A DNA stretch of 64,000 nucleotides from contig JASKMD010000014.1 of assembly GCA_030144725.1 (NCBI GenBank), positions 6,647,450-6,711,449 on the forward strand. Direction: 5' to 3'. The translations under genes were made by a program, and so were the position numbers. Source of the DNA: Haematococcus lacustris (Eukaryota > Chlorophyta > Chlorophyceae > Chlamydomonadales > Haematococcaceae). Under the pieces are notes generated by a model that did not search any database, was not told the origin of the DNA, and worked only from the letters and a program-made list of their open reading frames with translations. This document shows positions 51,901-64,000 of the stretch, piece after piece; the stretch's first letter is position 1, and each line of letters begins with the position of its first letter.

Positions 51901-54336
51901 CGGTGGATGTCCTCCCGCACCCCATCCTTGCTGGCCCGCTGCCCAGGCTACAGCGCGTTGACCATCGCGCAGCAGCTGCCACGGGGAGGGCGTCTGGTGA
52001 GCTTTGAGAAGGAGTGGACCTGGTGGCTGGCTGCACGCCGCTTCATGTGGCAGGCCAGCCAGGGCCAGGAGCAGGCGGCGGCAGCGGACAGAGTGGGCAA
52101 CAAGGTGTGGGGGGCCTGCCAGGGGGCTCCTGGTAAGGGGGCCGAGGGAGGGTGGGTGGGCACGGCAGCAGGGGATCCGACTGGCTGCTCAGCGGTGTGT
52201 ACCAACAATCTCTATATCTCTGTTCACAGCACAGCACAGCACAGTGGGCACACAGGGTACTTCTTGCCCCTGGGGAGCAGCACAGGCATTGCAGCACCTT
52301 GGAGAGCGGCGGCGCAGTCCCAGTCCAGCCACCTGCCTGGCTGCGGCCTGGCTCTCAGCCCTTGCCAGCCTGGGTGGGGTCAGTGGCCTGCCCTCCAGCT
52401 GTCCCTTGGGAGCTTGGCAGGATGACCAGCCTTGATGGCCTTGGTTGGCGTGATGGACTTGATGGCGGGTGTGGCAGAGCTGCCGCCAGGCTAAGGGGCT
52501 GCTGGTGGGAGCTGTCTTGCCTGGTGTGGGCAGTGGGGGCTTCGTGTGAGCAGTGGAAGGGCTGCGTGTGGGCGATGGGAGGGCTCCATGTGGGTGATGT
52601 GTGTAGCCACTAGGCTGTGAGGCTAAGAGGCTGCTGGTGGGAGCAGTCGGGCCTCATGCGGGCAGTGGGGGGGCTTGGTGTGGGCAGTGGGGGGCCTTCG
52701 TGGGGGCTGTGGGAGGGCTTTGTGGGGGCGGAGGAGGCTAACCCTCCCAGCCTCCACCCTAACTCTAACCCTAACCCTAACCCTAACCCTAACCCCTGGT
52801 GGTTGCTGGGTGCCCCTGCATCCTGTGGTAAATGCCATGGGCGTGGTACATCTTTTTTCGCCACCCCTCTCTAGCCGTCCCCCTCCTGATAAGCTCTTCT
52901 GCCTAGGGTCAGTGGCTGCCGACTTCTAGCCCCTTCACCGTTTTTATCCCTCTCCCTGTACCTCTTCCAGAATTGCTTGCTCAGTCTAGACAACGATGGT
53001 GAGCAGGCACTCGTGACGCTCCCTGTGAACTTGAAGGATAAAGAGGCCCTTGCTAAGATGCAGCGCTTTACCGGACAAACACAGCGAAGCACTAAGCCAC
53101 TGAGTGGAGCCTAAAACAGGAGTCACACTTAAGACACAAATGGCTCAACCCCTGATGGGCTGGCTGAACCCCACGTTGCCATACACCTACCCCAACCCCT
53201 ACCTAGCTACCCACACCCTTGCCTGCTTACCCACAACCCACCTACCTTTTTCACCCGTGATTTTTGGGGGGCTATATAGAGCGTTTGCTATGAAACGCCA
53301 TGTTTGAGAGGTCATTTTGCGTTATAAAATGACCGCTTTGTCAGCTGCACTATAGTTTGCGTGGATTTCACAGACTTTTTCACCTGTGCGATATTTTTAG
53401 GTAACGTAAAGCTGTAAAATCAAGGGTATGACTCTATGCCATGTCAAGAACACTGCTACTCACCCTCCCCTCCAGCATTCGTGCAATCCTTCCTGCATGG
53501 ACCTGCCACCCCTGCCTCTGCCCTGGCTGGCACGATACAAGTTGCCTGCTGCCTGTGCATGTCGTGAAGGTGGATGTGAGGCTGGGCGACGCCGTCGCAG
53601 GCTTGGCGGCCTGGCAGTCTGATCGAGACGGTGCCATCCAGCTGCTGTTTCTAGACGGGCTGCCAAAGCAGACGCTGGCTTATCTGAAGGTAGCATGGAA
53701 GAAGGGGTGGGAAGGGCAGATGGGGCGGGGCAGTAGGAGGGTGAGGGGACATGGAACAGGGGGGTTGGAAATGGGGATGGAGAGGGCAGGGTGTGCTCGT
53801 GGGTCGTGCAAGCTGAGTCAGCCCACCTGCTGCTGTGTCACAGGCCCTACACCCCCCATGCTGCTGTGATCTGGGACTAAGTCCAGTAGTGAACAGTGTG
53901 TGCCTCGTCACTTGGCTTGAGAGGAACTGTGCCTGGTCAATTAAATGAAACATGGCGTGTACTGTACTCGAGCTCATATTCTTGTGTGCGGCCACCACAA
54001 CCAATGTGTCCAGGCGGCAGAGGCATCTCTGGAGATTGGAGCGGTTGTGGTGGCGGACAATGCCGGCGTGTTTGCTCAGGTGAGCCTACGCCTGCATGCG
54101 CCTCCTGCTGAAGCCAGTTAAGTGCTAGTGGCAAGGTCTACTGGTGTCGTGTAATCTGCGCGGTCGTCCGCTTCCGTTACGTGCGATAGACGTGGTGCAC
54201 TGTGCAGGGCGGCATGCGGGACTACCTAGAGTATGTGCGCAACAGCCCGCGCTATAGCAGCCGATACCTGGAGTCCACATTGGAGTGGCGCGACGATGTC
54301 GCAGATGGCCTAGAGGTCAGCGTGTTCTTGGGATGA
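48970..54336 (+). CDS. COMT-like O-methyltransferase with an N-terminal membrane segment
   Basis: S-adenosylmethionine-dependent, metal-dependent O-methyltransferase. Well-supported exons: 49269-49449, 50244-50418, 50968-51023, 51416-51563, 51947-52104, 53570-53689, 54014-54079, 54208-54336. They total 1,033 nt and are phase-consistent. The first one needs a preceding exon; an ATG at 48970 (MRDCLENAQSFS) is a candidate only, because its phase does not join simply. Features: hydrophobic segment LALCYCCAASCGLALLLGIV; basic/acidic linker; SAM motif VEVGTMAGYSALTIA; acceptor-region text FEKEWTWWLAARRFMW; metal ligands by COMT analogy, Asp in LLFLDG and Asp-Asn in VVVADN; C-terminus DGLEVSVFLG. 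The exon at 53570 uses an unusual AAG acceptor. Substrate unknown; the location is probably a membrane face, perhaps plastid or ER. Confidence 0.8.
52758..52796. repeat. Interstitial telomere-like repeat, (CCCTAA)n
   Basis: About six CCCTAA/TAACCC units (TTAGGG on the minus strand), one slightly altered (aactctaaccc), in the methyltransferase intron before exon 53570. Confidence 0.9.
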
Positions 54337-54766
54337 CGGGTGCTACGTATTGACTCCACGTTGCCTAACCTTGGTTCGGGTCGCGACAGAGTAACGCAGG
54401 AGTAACCCAGTCCTGAGGAAAAATACTGAGGAAATCCCAGCTAAGGACGCGGTCATCCCGGACCTGGCGGACCGCAAGTGCGCGACAGAGGCCTGCTGCG
54501 GAAGTGGCAGCGGCGGCACTAGCGGCAGCGATAGTGACATGTGTATCATGCCACGAGCCAAACAAACAAACTATTCGATTGCCCCTTAAAAAGGGGATGT
54601 GTGTGCGCTAGAGTGTGCATAGGGTAGGGCTCTAGCGAATAGGTAAGGGGCACAGTCCCGACTCCTAGGTTAGGGACACACACCGGTCTCTCACTGCTGT
54701 GGAGAAGTGTAGGGGCGCCACAGGAGGATAGGGATACAGCATGGTTGATATATCCGTTCATACTGT
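54337..54766. other. Methyltransferase 3' flank
   Basis: 3' UTR and spacer. An imperfect inverted repeat (gcccctt ... gctagag against ctctagc ... aaggggc) spans about 54579-54655. No gene is seen. Confidence 0.4.
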
Positions 54767-54774
54767 CATACAGG
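54767..54774. repeat. hAT target-site duplication (left)
   Basis: CATACAGG, identical to 57191-57198. Confidence 0.95.
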
Positions 54775-55597
54775 CAGGGCTGTGGGATACGGGCTTACGG
54801 AATACGGATCCGCTTACGTGCTTACCGTAATACGTGGTCACACGCGTAAGGTTCCGCCTAACCAATCCGTAAGGGTTCCGCCGTAAGGGGCCCATGCAAG
54901 CATGCGGGGCATCTTTTTCGCCTTTCCCCTTCCGCCTTCCCTGCTTCCGCCAACCCTGCTTTCCCTTGTTCCGCAAACCTAAAATACTTGCTTACTTTGT
55001 TACTTGGTGTGTTTGCAACCTTAACTCATCCCAACCTCTCGCAGCCCAACCATCAGCCATCAACATCAACTTCAGCCTCGTGCCTAAGCAGGTCTGCACT
55101 GTCACAGCAGCTGCTGGGTTGCTAGGCTGCCGAACCTTGAACCCTCCCCATCTCAGCCATGCAATGAAGTCATGCATGCAGTGAACTGGCGCCCTTGTAG
55201 CGTGCGCCACTGACGTGAGTATTGCGCCAGATGCCTTCCAGCACCTGCACGACATGGGGTAGTAGTAGGGATGGTGTCACAAGCAGAAAGATGGCACAGT
55301 AGTAGGTGGCACAAGCAAAAAGATGCCTCTTTGGCTCACCTCTTGGTCCTAGCTCTGGTCCTGCGGGGTCTTGCGCATCCACATCTCGTACTCCTCCCAG
55401 TCTGCATGAGACAAGGTCTTCGGCTTGCGCTCCAACACTCTCCTGAGTGAAAAACAACGAATTACATGCACATGCAGCACGCATGCACATGCAGCATGCC
55501 ACAGCAGCATCAGCAATAGCAGCAGGCAGGCAGCAAGGTAGCAGGGTATCAGCCGCGGTGTTAAATCAACGGTTAGATCTGCCGGTGCCGCCAGTGC

Positions 55598-57010
<1,413 letters not shown>

Positions 57011-57190
57011 GACAGTCGATGTGCGCTCGTCGCGACGCACTAATTCTGCTGCGGGGCTTGAAGGTCACTGGGTGCTTCACACATACGGGTGGCGGTTGGA
57101 TCCGGATTTGACCCGTATTACTTACGGATATACATACGTACGGGTTACCACCCGTATATCCGTAACTTACCCCGTATAGTCACAGCCCTG

Positions 57191-57198
57191 CATACAGG
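57191..57198. repeat. hAT target-site duplication (right)
   Basis: CATACAGG, identical to 54767-54774. Confidence 0.95.
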
Positions 57199-57733
57199 TA
57201 GTTGTATGGCAGAGCTGAGTAACCCGGTTTAGAGCTAGTGTGAGGCCCTCGCGACCTGACTAGTTCCAGGCTACTGGATCATTGCAACGACACATCATTG
57301 CAGGAACATGAAAAAAGATACGTTGTGTGGTGGCCGCGTCACGAATACAGTCAGATTACAGAGCTGACCATGTTGCTTCACCTATAACCTTTTCCGAGGC
57401 TACGACCATTGTCTTTGGGACTCACCACCAGCTGAAGCAACACTACAGTGTTTGCACTACCCGCATTTCACAGCAAAGAACGCTTCCTACAGTTCGATAC
57501 CATTGGACGCCAATGTAGCTGTGTCAATTCTAATCATTGCAACGACACAAGCCAACAGGCCGCAACATAAAATAAGCGCGCGTGCATGACCCCCCACCCC
57601 TTCTGTACCTACATCACTGGCACACACGCTGCCCAACCATGCCTTCGGACACTGAGCAACCGAAATGCTGACCACCGGGACCACAGGGTGAAAACCTTAA
57701 CCCAAATCAACCGCTCCAGTCCCACCTGCAAAA
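57199..57733. other. Spacer between hAT element and coiled-coil gene 3' end
   Basis: Probably the 3' UTR of the minus-strand gene. ttaca at about 57354 would read TGTAA on that strand, the usual volvocine poly(A) signal. The word cattgcaacgacac occurs twice (about 57280 and 57535). Confidence 0.4.
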
Positions 57734-60700
57734 CTATGCCACCTGGAAGCCGCCACCCGTCCGTACCACCTCTCGGCTACTAGTAGGGGAAGACAGGTTC
57801 ATCAGTGCAAGCTCCTTCATCACAGCGCTGTTCCCCGCCTCCTCCAGGGCTCGGGCTGTGCTGGGCCGTACAGCACCAAGGCTGGCTGCTGACATGGGTC
57901 GCGGCTGGTGCCCACGGTTGGCAGCCACCACCGACCTCGCCCGGCTTGCCTTGCCCTTCACCCTGCCGTTTGCCACCGTGCCCGGTCTGCTGGCTTCGTC
58001 TGGGGAGTCGTCGTACGACGTTGGGTCTCTGTCGGTGCCCTCCAAAGCCTGGCGCACGGCTCCCTTTGCTGTGCCTTGCGGCGTCACACGAGAAGCACGT
58101 GAGAGATAGCGCAGGATGTATTCGCGCAACGACTCGGAAAGGTACGGCACCTCTGGCCGGCGAAGTTTGGCGGCCACGTGAACAAGTGCCGAAAGGAAGG
58201 CTTCGTAGGTGAGCACCGGATCAGCTTTGCCATGGCGCGAAGCATTCGTGTCCTGCGGGACACCCACAGCAGCAGTAGGAAGCATGTGTCAAGTATGAAA
58301 ATGAACACAAAGGTGTAAGTGTGGCACAGGAGCAGAGTACAGCATCCAACACAAAAGGCAGCTTCAGTGCCTCACGCAGTGTTGCAATGTTCAATCATCA
58401 CAAAGGGTTTCTAGAAATTCTGTAGGGAGAGAGAGGTTGCAGTGCTCACTCACAGGCTGGCTGTATCTCGCAAAGATGTTTTCGCAGTCAGTGGGGTGCA
58501 GCATGCGGAAGTGTTGCAGGCTGCGTATGCGCGCCCCCGCGCGTATGTCGCTCGTTTCGCTGTCCTTGCAGAACAGCATCCACTGCGCGAACTTCAGGCT
58601 GGGTGGCCAGTGGTCCGTGAAATTGTGCTCCAGCTGAGTGTAGAACAGGAACACGGAGCGCAGGTCCACATGGTAGTGCTGCAAGATCTGCAAGCGGGGC
58701 AAGCAGAGGTAGAGGTGGCAGGCAGGCAGGCAGGCAGGAGATTACGTGGGCTGTTGCTTTTGCTGTAGCAGTCACTGTAGGTCCACTGAGGGCTGGGCCA
58801 TGCTGCAAGCAACGGGGTTGGTAGGGCAAGGGATAGCCTTGTGTTTGCCAAGGTGGAAGCTTGACGTGTTGAGCTGGAAGGTGGTGGTGGGGTGGTGGAG
58901 CAGAAAAGACGGCGCTGGTGGTCGCTGTTCACTAGCTTCCACCACCAACCTTTTGCATAGCGTACTGCTCGCCCGTGGGGTTGGTCTGGTCGGCCAACAA
59001 GTGGTTGGTCCGGTCCAGCACCTCCAGCAGCGCAGGGTCAGAGTGAGCATCCCTTAGGGTCCCTTTGTGGCGCTCCGCAATCTCACTGAAGTCCAGCAGC
59101 TGCCGCTTCAGGCTGTTCACCGCTGTGGTCTCCATCTTCAACCCATCACTGAGGCGCACCACCTAAGATTAAGGTCCACAATCAGACAGCAACATGCTGT
59201 GCACTGCCTGACCCTGACTTGGCACAGGTGCTGCGCTCATGGCGTTCTTTGTGACATGGGGCTTGAAGGTCACACAGCTGATGCAGAGGAAGGCACCCGT
59301 GCGCTGAAACAGCGCCAACTCAAGCATGCACCCACCCTGACACTACCAGTGGCCCTGGCAACCTCACCTCTGCCTCCAGCTGCGCGATGCGCTCCTTGTA
59401 CCCTGCCTCACGTTCCTGGTACTCCTTCAGGGCGGTCAACGTGGTGCTGCGGTCCTCAGAGATTGTGTTGCTGAGTTGCGTGCGCTCGGCCTCCAGCTCT
59501 GCCGTGCGTGCCTCCGACCGTTCGGCTCGCTGGCGCCAGTCGTCGCGGTCCGCACGGGCTGCAGCCAGGTCATCACGTGTGGTAGCGATGATATGTTCCA
59601 GGTCAGACCGGCGGGTGTCAAAGGTGTTGGTCACAACCTCCTTCTCTCGCTCAAGCTGCCGCACCTGCGACATGAACATCACACGACAACCCCGTCGTAC
59701 ACCAATGATGTGTCAGAGTTGCTCAAGCAAGCTACAATACGGGCTTGGGTGTGCTCAGTGCTGTGCAGTGTCGGGTAGCCCACCTTGGCAGCGTTAGCTT
59801 CTGCCAGCTCGTGTTGGTAAACAACATTGTCGCGAAGAACCTCCACCTGCACATTGTGTGACAGGATGGACGAAGGACAGGATGAGCAAGCCAGCAGTAC
59901 CATGCAGACTACAGTCTCATGCACCACCATGCTGTGTATGAACCATTGGCAGTCTAGCTTTTGGTCAAAATCAAAGTGATTCTTGAGAGAGGCTAGGTCC
60001 TGCTAGGACCCTCGGCACGGCTGGCAGTCCGCGCACCTCTCGCTGCAGGTGGTTGATGACCAGCGGTGCTCCCCTGGACCCTCCGTTCACGTGCTCACCC
60101 CTGGCTGTGAGTGCGCCCACCAGGGGGGCCGGAGTGCCACCCGCCACTGCTGGGAACTCCAGGGGCAGGGAAGGCACCCCACGAGCTGAGTAGGGCCTGT
60201 CTGGAGACACGTACATCGACCTAGAGGCCAGCAACGGGTGGCGGACAGCAGCAGACAGGCGCTCTGCAGACATGACCTAAGATGGGGAGGGTTTGCCCTG
60301 CCCCTGCACTTCAAACAGCCATGGTGCTTCAGCAGGACTGGAGCCTGGCCCTATATGTTTGGGTCATTGATTTCAGACAGTCAATCAACAAAGCGACTAT
60401 CAAGTGACAGCTTTCACCGCTATGGCTAAGAAGAAGGGTCCCCCAAAGAAACAGAAAGGTTCGTGTCCCTAGCCGATTGTGAGCTCCGTGAGTTACGCGA
60501 TGTGTAATAGCCCGTTGCTCCTATTCGCAGCGTCTCGCTCAGCTACAGGCAAGCAACGACAGGAGCGTCGGGATGGCTGGAGCAACCAACGACGTCAGGT
60601 GACAGGACCCGCACTGTTTGTGTCCCCGCACTGTTGGCACCATGTCAGCCACCATGTGTGTGCCTTGTGTGCATGGCTGCAGCTGGAGGAGGACATGGCG

Positions 60701-63700
60701 GAGGTGTCCATGGAGCGCCATGGGCAAGCCAAGCAGCTGGTGGTGTACTTTGGCGCAGCTAGCATTGGCACTGGGGGAGGGTGGGGTGCTGATGCGGTGT
60801 TGCAGCCTGCCGCAAGGTGGTGTGCAGGCCCAGGGGCGCAGGCCAGCGGCGGGGCAGGGTGGTGCTTGTGGATGAGCATCGCACCACCCGGGTCAGCTCA
60901 GCAGTGAATGGTCAGCACCCCTGTGAGGAGGAGCTGAACAAACTCAGTGCCACAAGGCCTGCAGGCTGGAAGCCACCAGCAGGGCAGGTGGAACAGCGCC
61001 TTCTGCGCCCAGCCTGGAGCCAGCAGCGTGACCAGACTGTGCGGGGCCTGATGTGGTGCCCGGTAGTGGCCCCCCGCAAGCCCCCACAGGCACCACGCAG
61101 CAGCCAAGAAGCCACACCAGCAGCAGCCTCAGAACCTGGACCCAGCACTCCCACGCCAGCCAAGCGCAGCAAGCGCACCGAGGCTGAGCCAGCAGCTGAG
61201 CCCACCCAGCCCACCAAGGGCAAAGGCAAGGCCAAGGGCGAGGCTGCCAAAGCCAAGCCAGCACCACAGCCAGGCAGGTGGCTGGACAGGGACTGCAATG
61301 CAGCGCTGAACATGCAGCGCATCAGAGAGAGCAGGTGGCGGCCGCTGGAGCTGTGCTACTGGCCAGAGCAGGGAGATCTGCCAGCCAGGGGCAAGGCTGC
61401 AAGACAAGCCACCCAAGGCCCAGGAGCAGCAGCAGCCTGCTGTGGCACAGTAATGTGTGCCCCTCTATTTGAGCTGTCATCAGCTCACGATTAGCGCATG
61501 TTTTGTCATGCCAACTCTACACAATAGCCCAAATGGGTCAGGTAATAATGTAGGTGGTAGGCGGCTCATGTGCCATGTGCACTGGGTTTACTCCACACAG
61601 CCCAATAACACCATTTGAGTCGGGTCACTATTGCCCAGTAGTACATTCCCGCTAGTGGCTGCTCGTGGGTACTACTGATCCAGCTCTAATGGAGGCCCTA
61701 GTGAGGGACAAGGGGGCTGGAGCCTGGTGAGGCCTGGCTGACCCAGTGGCATGGGAAGGTGGCAGCGACATGCTGTTGTGCGCTGATGCGGAGCTTGCTG
61801 TCAGGTTGGGTAAGCAACATGGAGTCAAGACAAACTCAAGTGAACACCAACAAGGCAATGTCAAACTGTCACATGCACGGACTCCACTCTTCCTGTGGCA
61901 GTGCTGACGCCATCACGTCACTGCTGTTGCACATGCAAGGGACAGGAGCCGCTGTCGTGCCGAGTACAAGGCCCGCTGCCTCACAACACCATGCTCACCT
62001 GTTCGTTGTCGACCCAAAGCCCTGCGGCGCTCCGCCTGGGTTGGTGTTGGGCGACCTAGCGCGTAGCATTTGCGGCGAGAACAAGCCCGCCACGCCAGTC
62101 GTGCTGGCATACTGGCTGGGTCTAGGTATTCCGGAAGAGCCTGACGCAGGTCGAGCCGACCGCACACGCACAGGCGGGCCCTGCACATGGTTGTATGCGG
62201 CCCCGTAGCTGAGCTCTGTAGACAGCATGTACTGCTGCTGCTGCTGTTGGGGTCGCTGCAGGGGCCTGGCGCTGTGAGCTCGGGCAAGAGGATAGGCTGA
62301 GGGGTTCAGCTGAGCCTCGTGCTGCTGTGAGGGCCAGGTGTTGGTGACCACCATGCCCTGCCCTACCGCGCGTGCATTGCCACCAGGGTACTGCACCAGG
62401 GGAGAGCGCTGCATGCCTGGTCCTGCACCACCTGGCCCCTGCCCTCCCTGGCTGCCAGCCGCGCTCCAGCCCTGGCGGGGGCTTGTGGACCGCCGCACCT
62501 CCAGCCCTTCTTGGCCAAGGGACTGTAAGGATGGCCCATCAGAATACCCCTGGCCTGCAGCAATGGAGGTGGGGTGGCTGGAGGGCTGGGAGCCTTGAGG
62601 ATCAGCGCCTGCTCTCTGCCCTGCCCACTCTGAGTTCAAGGTAGGGGCAGCCTGCTGGTTTGATGGAAGCTCTGTGGCCCGCATGAGCTGCTGGTGTTGG
62701 GCTTGAACTTGAGCCATGGCCTGCTGCTCATCGTCAAAGTCCAGGTCGACTGGGTCCTGCTGCTTGCCTGCGGCGGCCAGGCTGCCAGCACCCTGGCCCC
62801 CAGCGGTGGAGGTCCACTCTGTCCTCATGACTGACATCAGAAACACCTGCAGGGCCGCATGGAGCCAGGCAGTATGTGAAGCAAGCAAGATGGGGTGCAT
62901 TGGGTTGCAGCTGGCCTCAGCCCGTTGCTGCTTGACCACTCGTCGAATTGACCCCAAGATTGTCTGATTTCTCTGCCAAGCAAGTGGCTGAGACGATGCC
63001 TGTGCCAGGGTAGATCAATGGCAAACTCCTTGGGGGTGGTGGACGAGCTGTTCAGACTAACGGCACAGAGGCTGTCGCTTTCTCCCATCAGGCTGTTCGC
63101 TCTTACCTTGCCGTCCGCGTCGCGGATGTACTCGCAGACCAGCCCGCCCAGCGTCAGTCCATGCGCACGCTCAATGTACTTTACTATGTGCGCGGTCAGC
63201 TTCCGCAGCTGCATCTTCAGCCCCGGCTCCACCGCCCCTTGGTGGTTGTCGATCTCCGCTCGCCGTGCATCCGCGTCCTCGCCCACGGCAAGGATGATGT
63301 CAGCGTCTCGCACATCGATCTGGGCCGCGGATGCGGCGGACATGGGAGTGTATCTCCGGCTGTACTTGCGCTGGAAGGAGTGGCATGTGACAGTGTTGCC
63401 GGTGTTGATGTACGTCGTGACGTATCTGCAGGCAGGCAGGTGGCCACCCATTAGGCTAGGGTCCTGCTCTGAAAAGGTGCCAGTGACCTAGGACTGAAGT
63501 CCCAGAATTGAACAGTGAATGCAGGGTTTGAGAAATAGGTGTCTGGTCACTTGACTGAACCATACATTTAGGCTGATGCCGCTGTAGATGATGGTGTGCA
63601 TGATGATGTGTGGTGGCTCCCTCCTCAAGAGCGGCTCCATCCATGGCGTACATGTGTACAGAATCATGAGCTTGAGTGCATGGCTCGTCATAACATGTTC

Positions 63701-64000
63701 AAAATGCATGGAATCCCGGCAGAGCATTACCAGCCAGCCAGCCAGCCAGGCAGTGGTTGCCCTGGGTGGGCCTGATGCCCTGACTCTGATGCCCCATCAT
63801 ACCGTGGCACCCCTACCAACATGCTGCAGCACCTCTTGCCTGCTCACTGCTGCACACTAGCATTTGTTAGTGCAGTACAAGTGCGGCTGAGAATGCGCCG
63901 CCAGATGACCTAACATGGTGGTATGGATGTTAGGGAGAGGTGGGGTGAGGCACATACCGCAGATCCTGATAGGGCTGCACAAAGGCCTGCAGCACGCTGG
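57734..64000 (-). CDS. Coiled-coil protein with EF-hand-like C-terminus, probable cilium-associated (5' end outside window)
   Basis: Exons, minus strand: 63958 to beyond 64000, 63107-63425, 61999-62846, 60037-60220, 59784-59846, 59368-59664, 58950-59162, 58454-58687, 57734-58252. Phases agree throughout, giving about 906 residues here. First comes a conserved-looking block: VQPYQDLRYVTTYINTGNT, FQRKYSRRYTP and VCEYIRDADGKVFLMSV. Then a Gln/Ser/Pro-rich linker. Next is a predicted coiled coil (VRQLEREKEVVTNTFDTRR, ERTQLSNTISEDRSTTL). The end is a calmodulin-like helical region (HYHVDLRSVFLFYTQLEHNF, LTYEAFLSALVHVAAKLRRP) and a basic tail. This architecture is common among flagellar-associated proteins, but I do not recognise the family. 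The join 61999 to 60220 is inferred from phase; the alternative is two genes, one ending at the TGA at 61995 and one starting at the ATG at 60273. Confidence 0.6.
60422..60599 (+). CDS. Possible short gene start, MAKKKGPPKKQK (interrupted or intronic)
   Basis: ATG at 60422, basic exon to about 60458, intron gttcgt...cgcag, second exon from 60530 (ASRSATGKQRQERRDGWSNQ) to about 60598. After a gtgaca donor, Fanzor copy D begins. It could be a real gene truncated by the element, the element's own N-terminal exons, or chance inside an intron of the minus-strand gene. The 150 bp before it contains tatatgtt, so a divergent promoter with an ATG at 60273 is possible. Confidence 0.3.
60636..61718 (+). 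pseudogene. Fanzor/TnpB-family nuclease, copy D
   Basis: Homology to copy C starts in the intron before the LEEDMAEV exon (caccatgtcagccaccatgt). The protein reads LEEDMAEVSMERHGQAKQ, LVVYFGAASIGT and GGWGADAVL; then a frameshift to VDEHRTTRVSSAVNG, AWSQQRDQTVRGLMWC, a basic linker with PAKRSKRTEAE, and LDRDCNAALNM. A deletion near 61390 removes the family's KEYPGLGYKRL segment and a stop follows at about 61451. RuvC-I is absent. The element is antisense inside an intron of the coiled-coil gene. Confidence 0.75.
61455..61718 (+). ncRNA. Candidate Fanzor guide/right-end region, copy D
   Basis: Same 3' layout as the other copies. The small hairpin is AGCTG-TCAT-CAGCT: the stem is unchanged while the loop differs from copies A-C. 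The long hairpin is more decayed. It ends at gacaagggggct (61718), beyond which no similarity to the other copies remains. Confidence 0.45.

Overview
This window looks like nuclear DNA of a green alga, most likely a volvocine/chlamydomonadalean chlorophyte. The genes have many short exons (about 20-500 bp) joined by GT-AG introns, and the acceptors are very often ctgcag. Coding sequence is GC-rich with poly-Ala and poly-Gly tracts. Introns are full of micro- and minisatellites. The mobile elements include a Fanzor/TnpB-type family, a RandI/Dualen-like LINE and a hAT element, and there is an interstitial TTAGGG-type telomeric tract. Nothing bacterial (operons, Shine-Dalgarno sites, CRISPR) is present. 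The species assignment is inference.

Layout. 1-4918 holds the 5' ten exons of a cytochrome P450 gene on the minus strand, running off the left edge. It is an inverted copy of the complete P450 gene at 18372-25325 on the plus strand. The two genes are head to head, about 13.5 kb apart. The spacer holds Fanzor 3'-end relics (5535-6239, 6543-6780), an LRR-like gene remnant (7660-9850, minus) split by a 5'-truncated LINE with a 14-bp target-site duplication, and a complete COP9 signalosome subunit 2 gene (CSN2, 10370-17190, 13 exons, 438 codons). 25326-30312 is a mobile-element zone with a tandem pair of Fanzor-family copies. 30313-47936 is a PDS5 cohesin-regulator gene (about 27 exons, about 1,700 aa); its 2.9-kb intron 8 holds a 551-bp foldback element and other repeats. 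About 48970-54336 is a membrane-anchored, COMT-like O-methyltransferase gene. 54775-57190 is a precisely delimited hAT element (10-bp TIR, 8-bp TSD) with an internally deleted transposase. 57734 to beyond 64000 (minus) is a coiled-coil protein gene of the kind seen in cilia; one of its introns carries another Fanzor copy in antisense.

How it fits together. The host genes (P450 pair, CSN2, PDS5, O-methyltransferase, coiled-coil protein) have no evident pathway link. The most interesting layer is the mobile one. At least six sequences share the C-terminal signature of Fanzor RNA-guided nucleases: a GIDPG RuvC-I motif, VDE-RTT, RGLMWC and RDCNAA. Four of them keep a structured noncoding 3' segment of about 220-270 bp that ends at a common right boundary and is a candidate guide-RNA region. 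All protein copies seen here carry lesions, so an autonomous relative would have to sit elsewhere in the genome. The two P450 copies also give a natural experiment in repeat-array turnover, because the exons are nearly unchanged while the intronic arrays have grown and shrunk independently.
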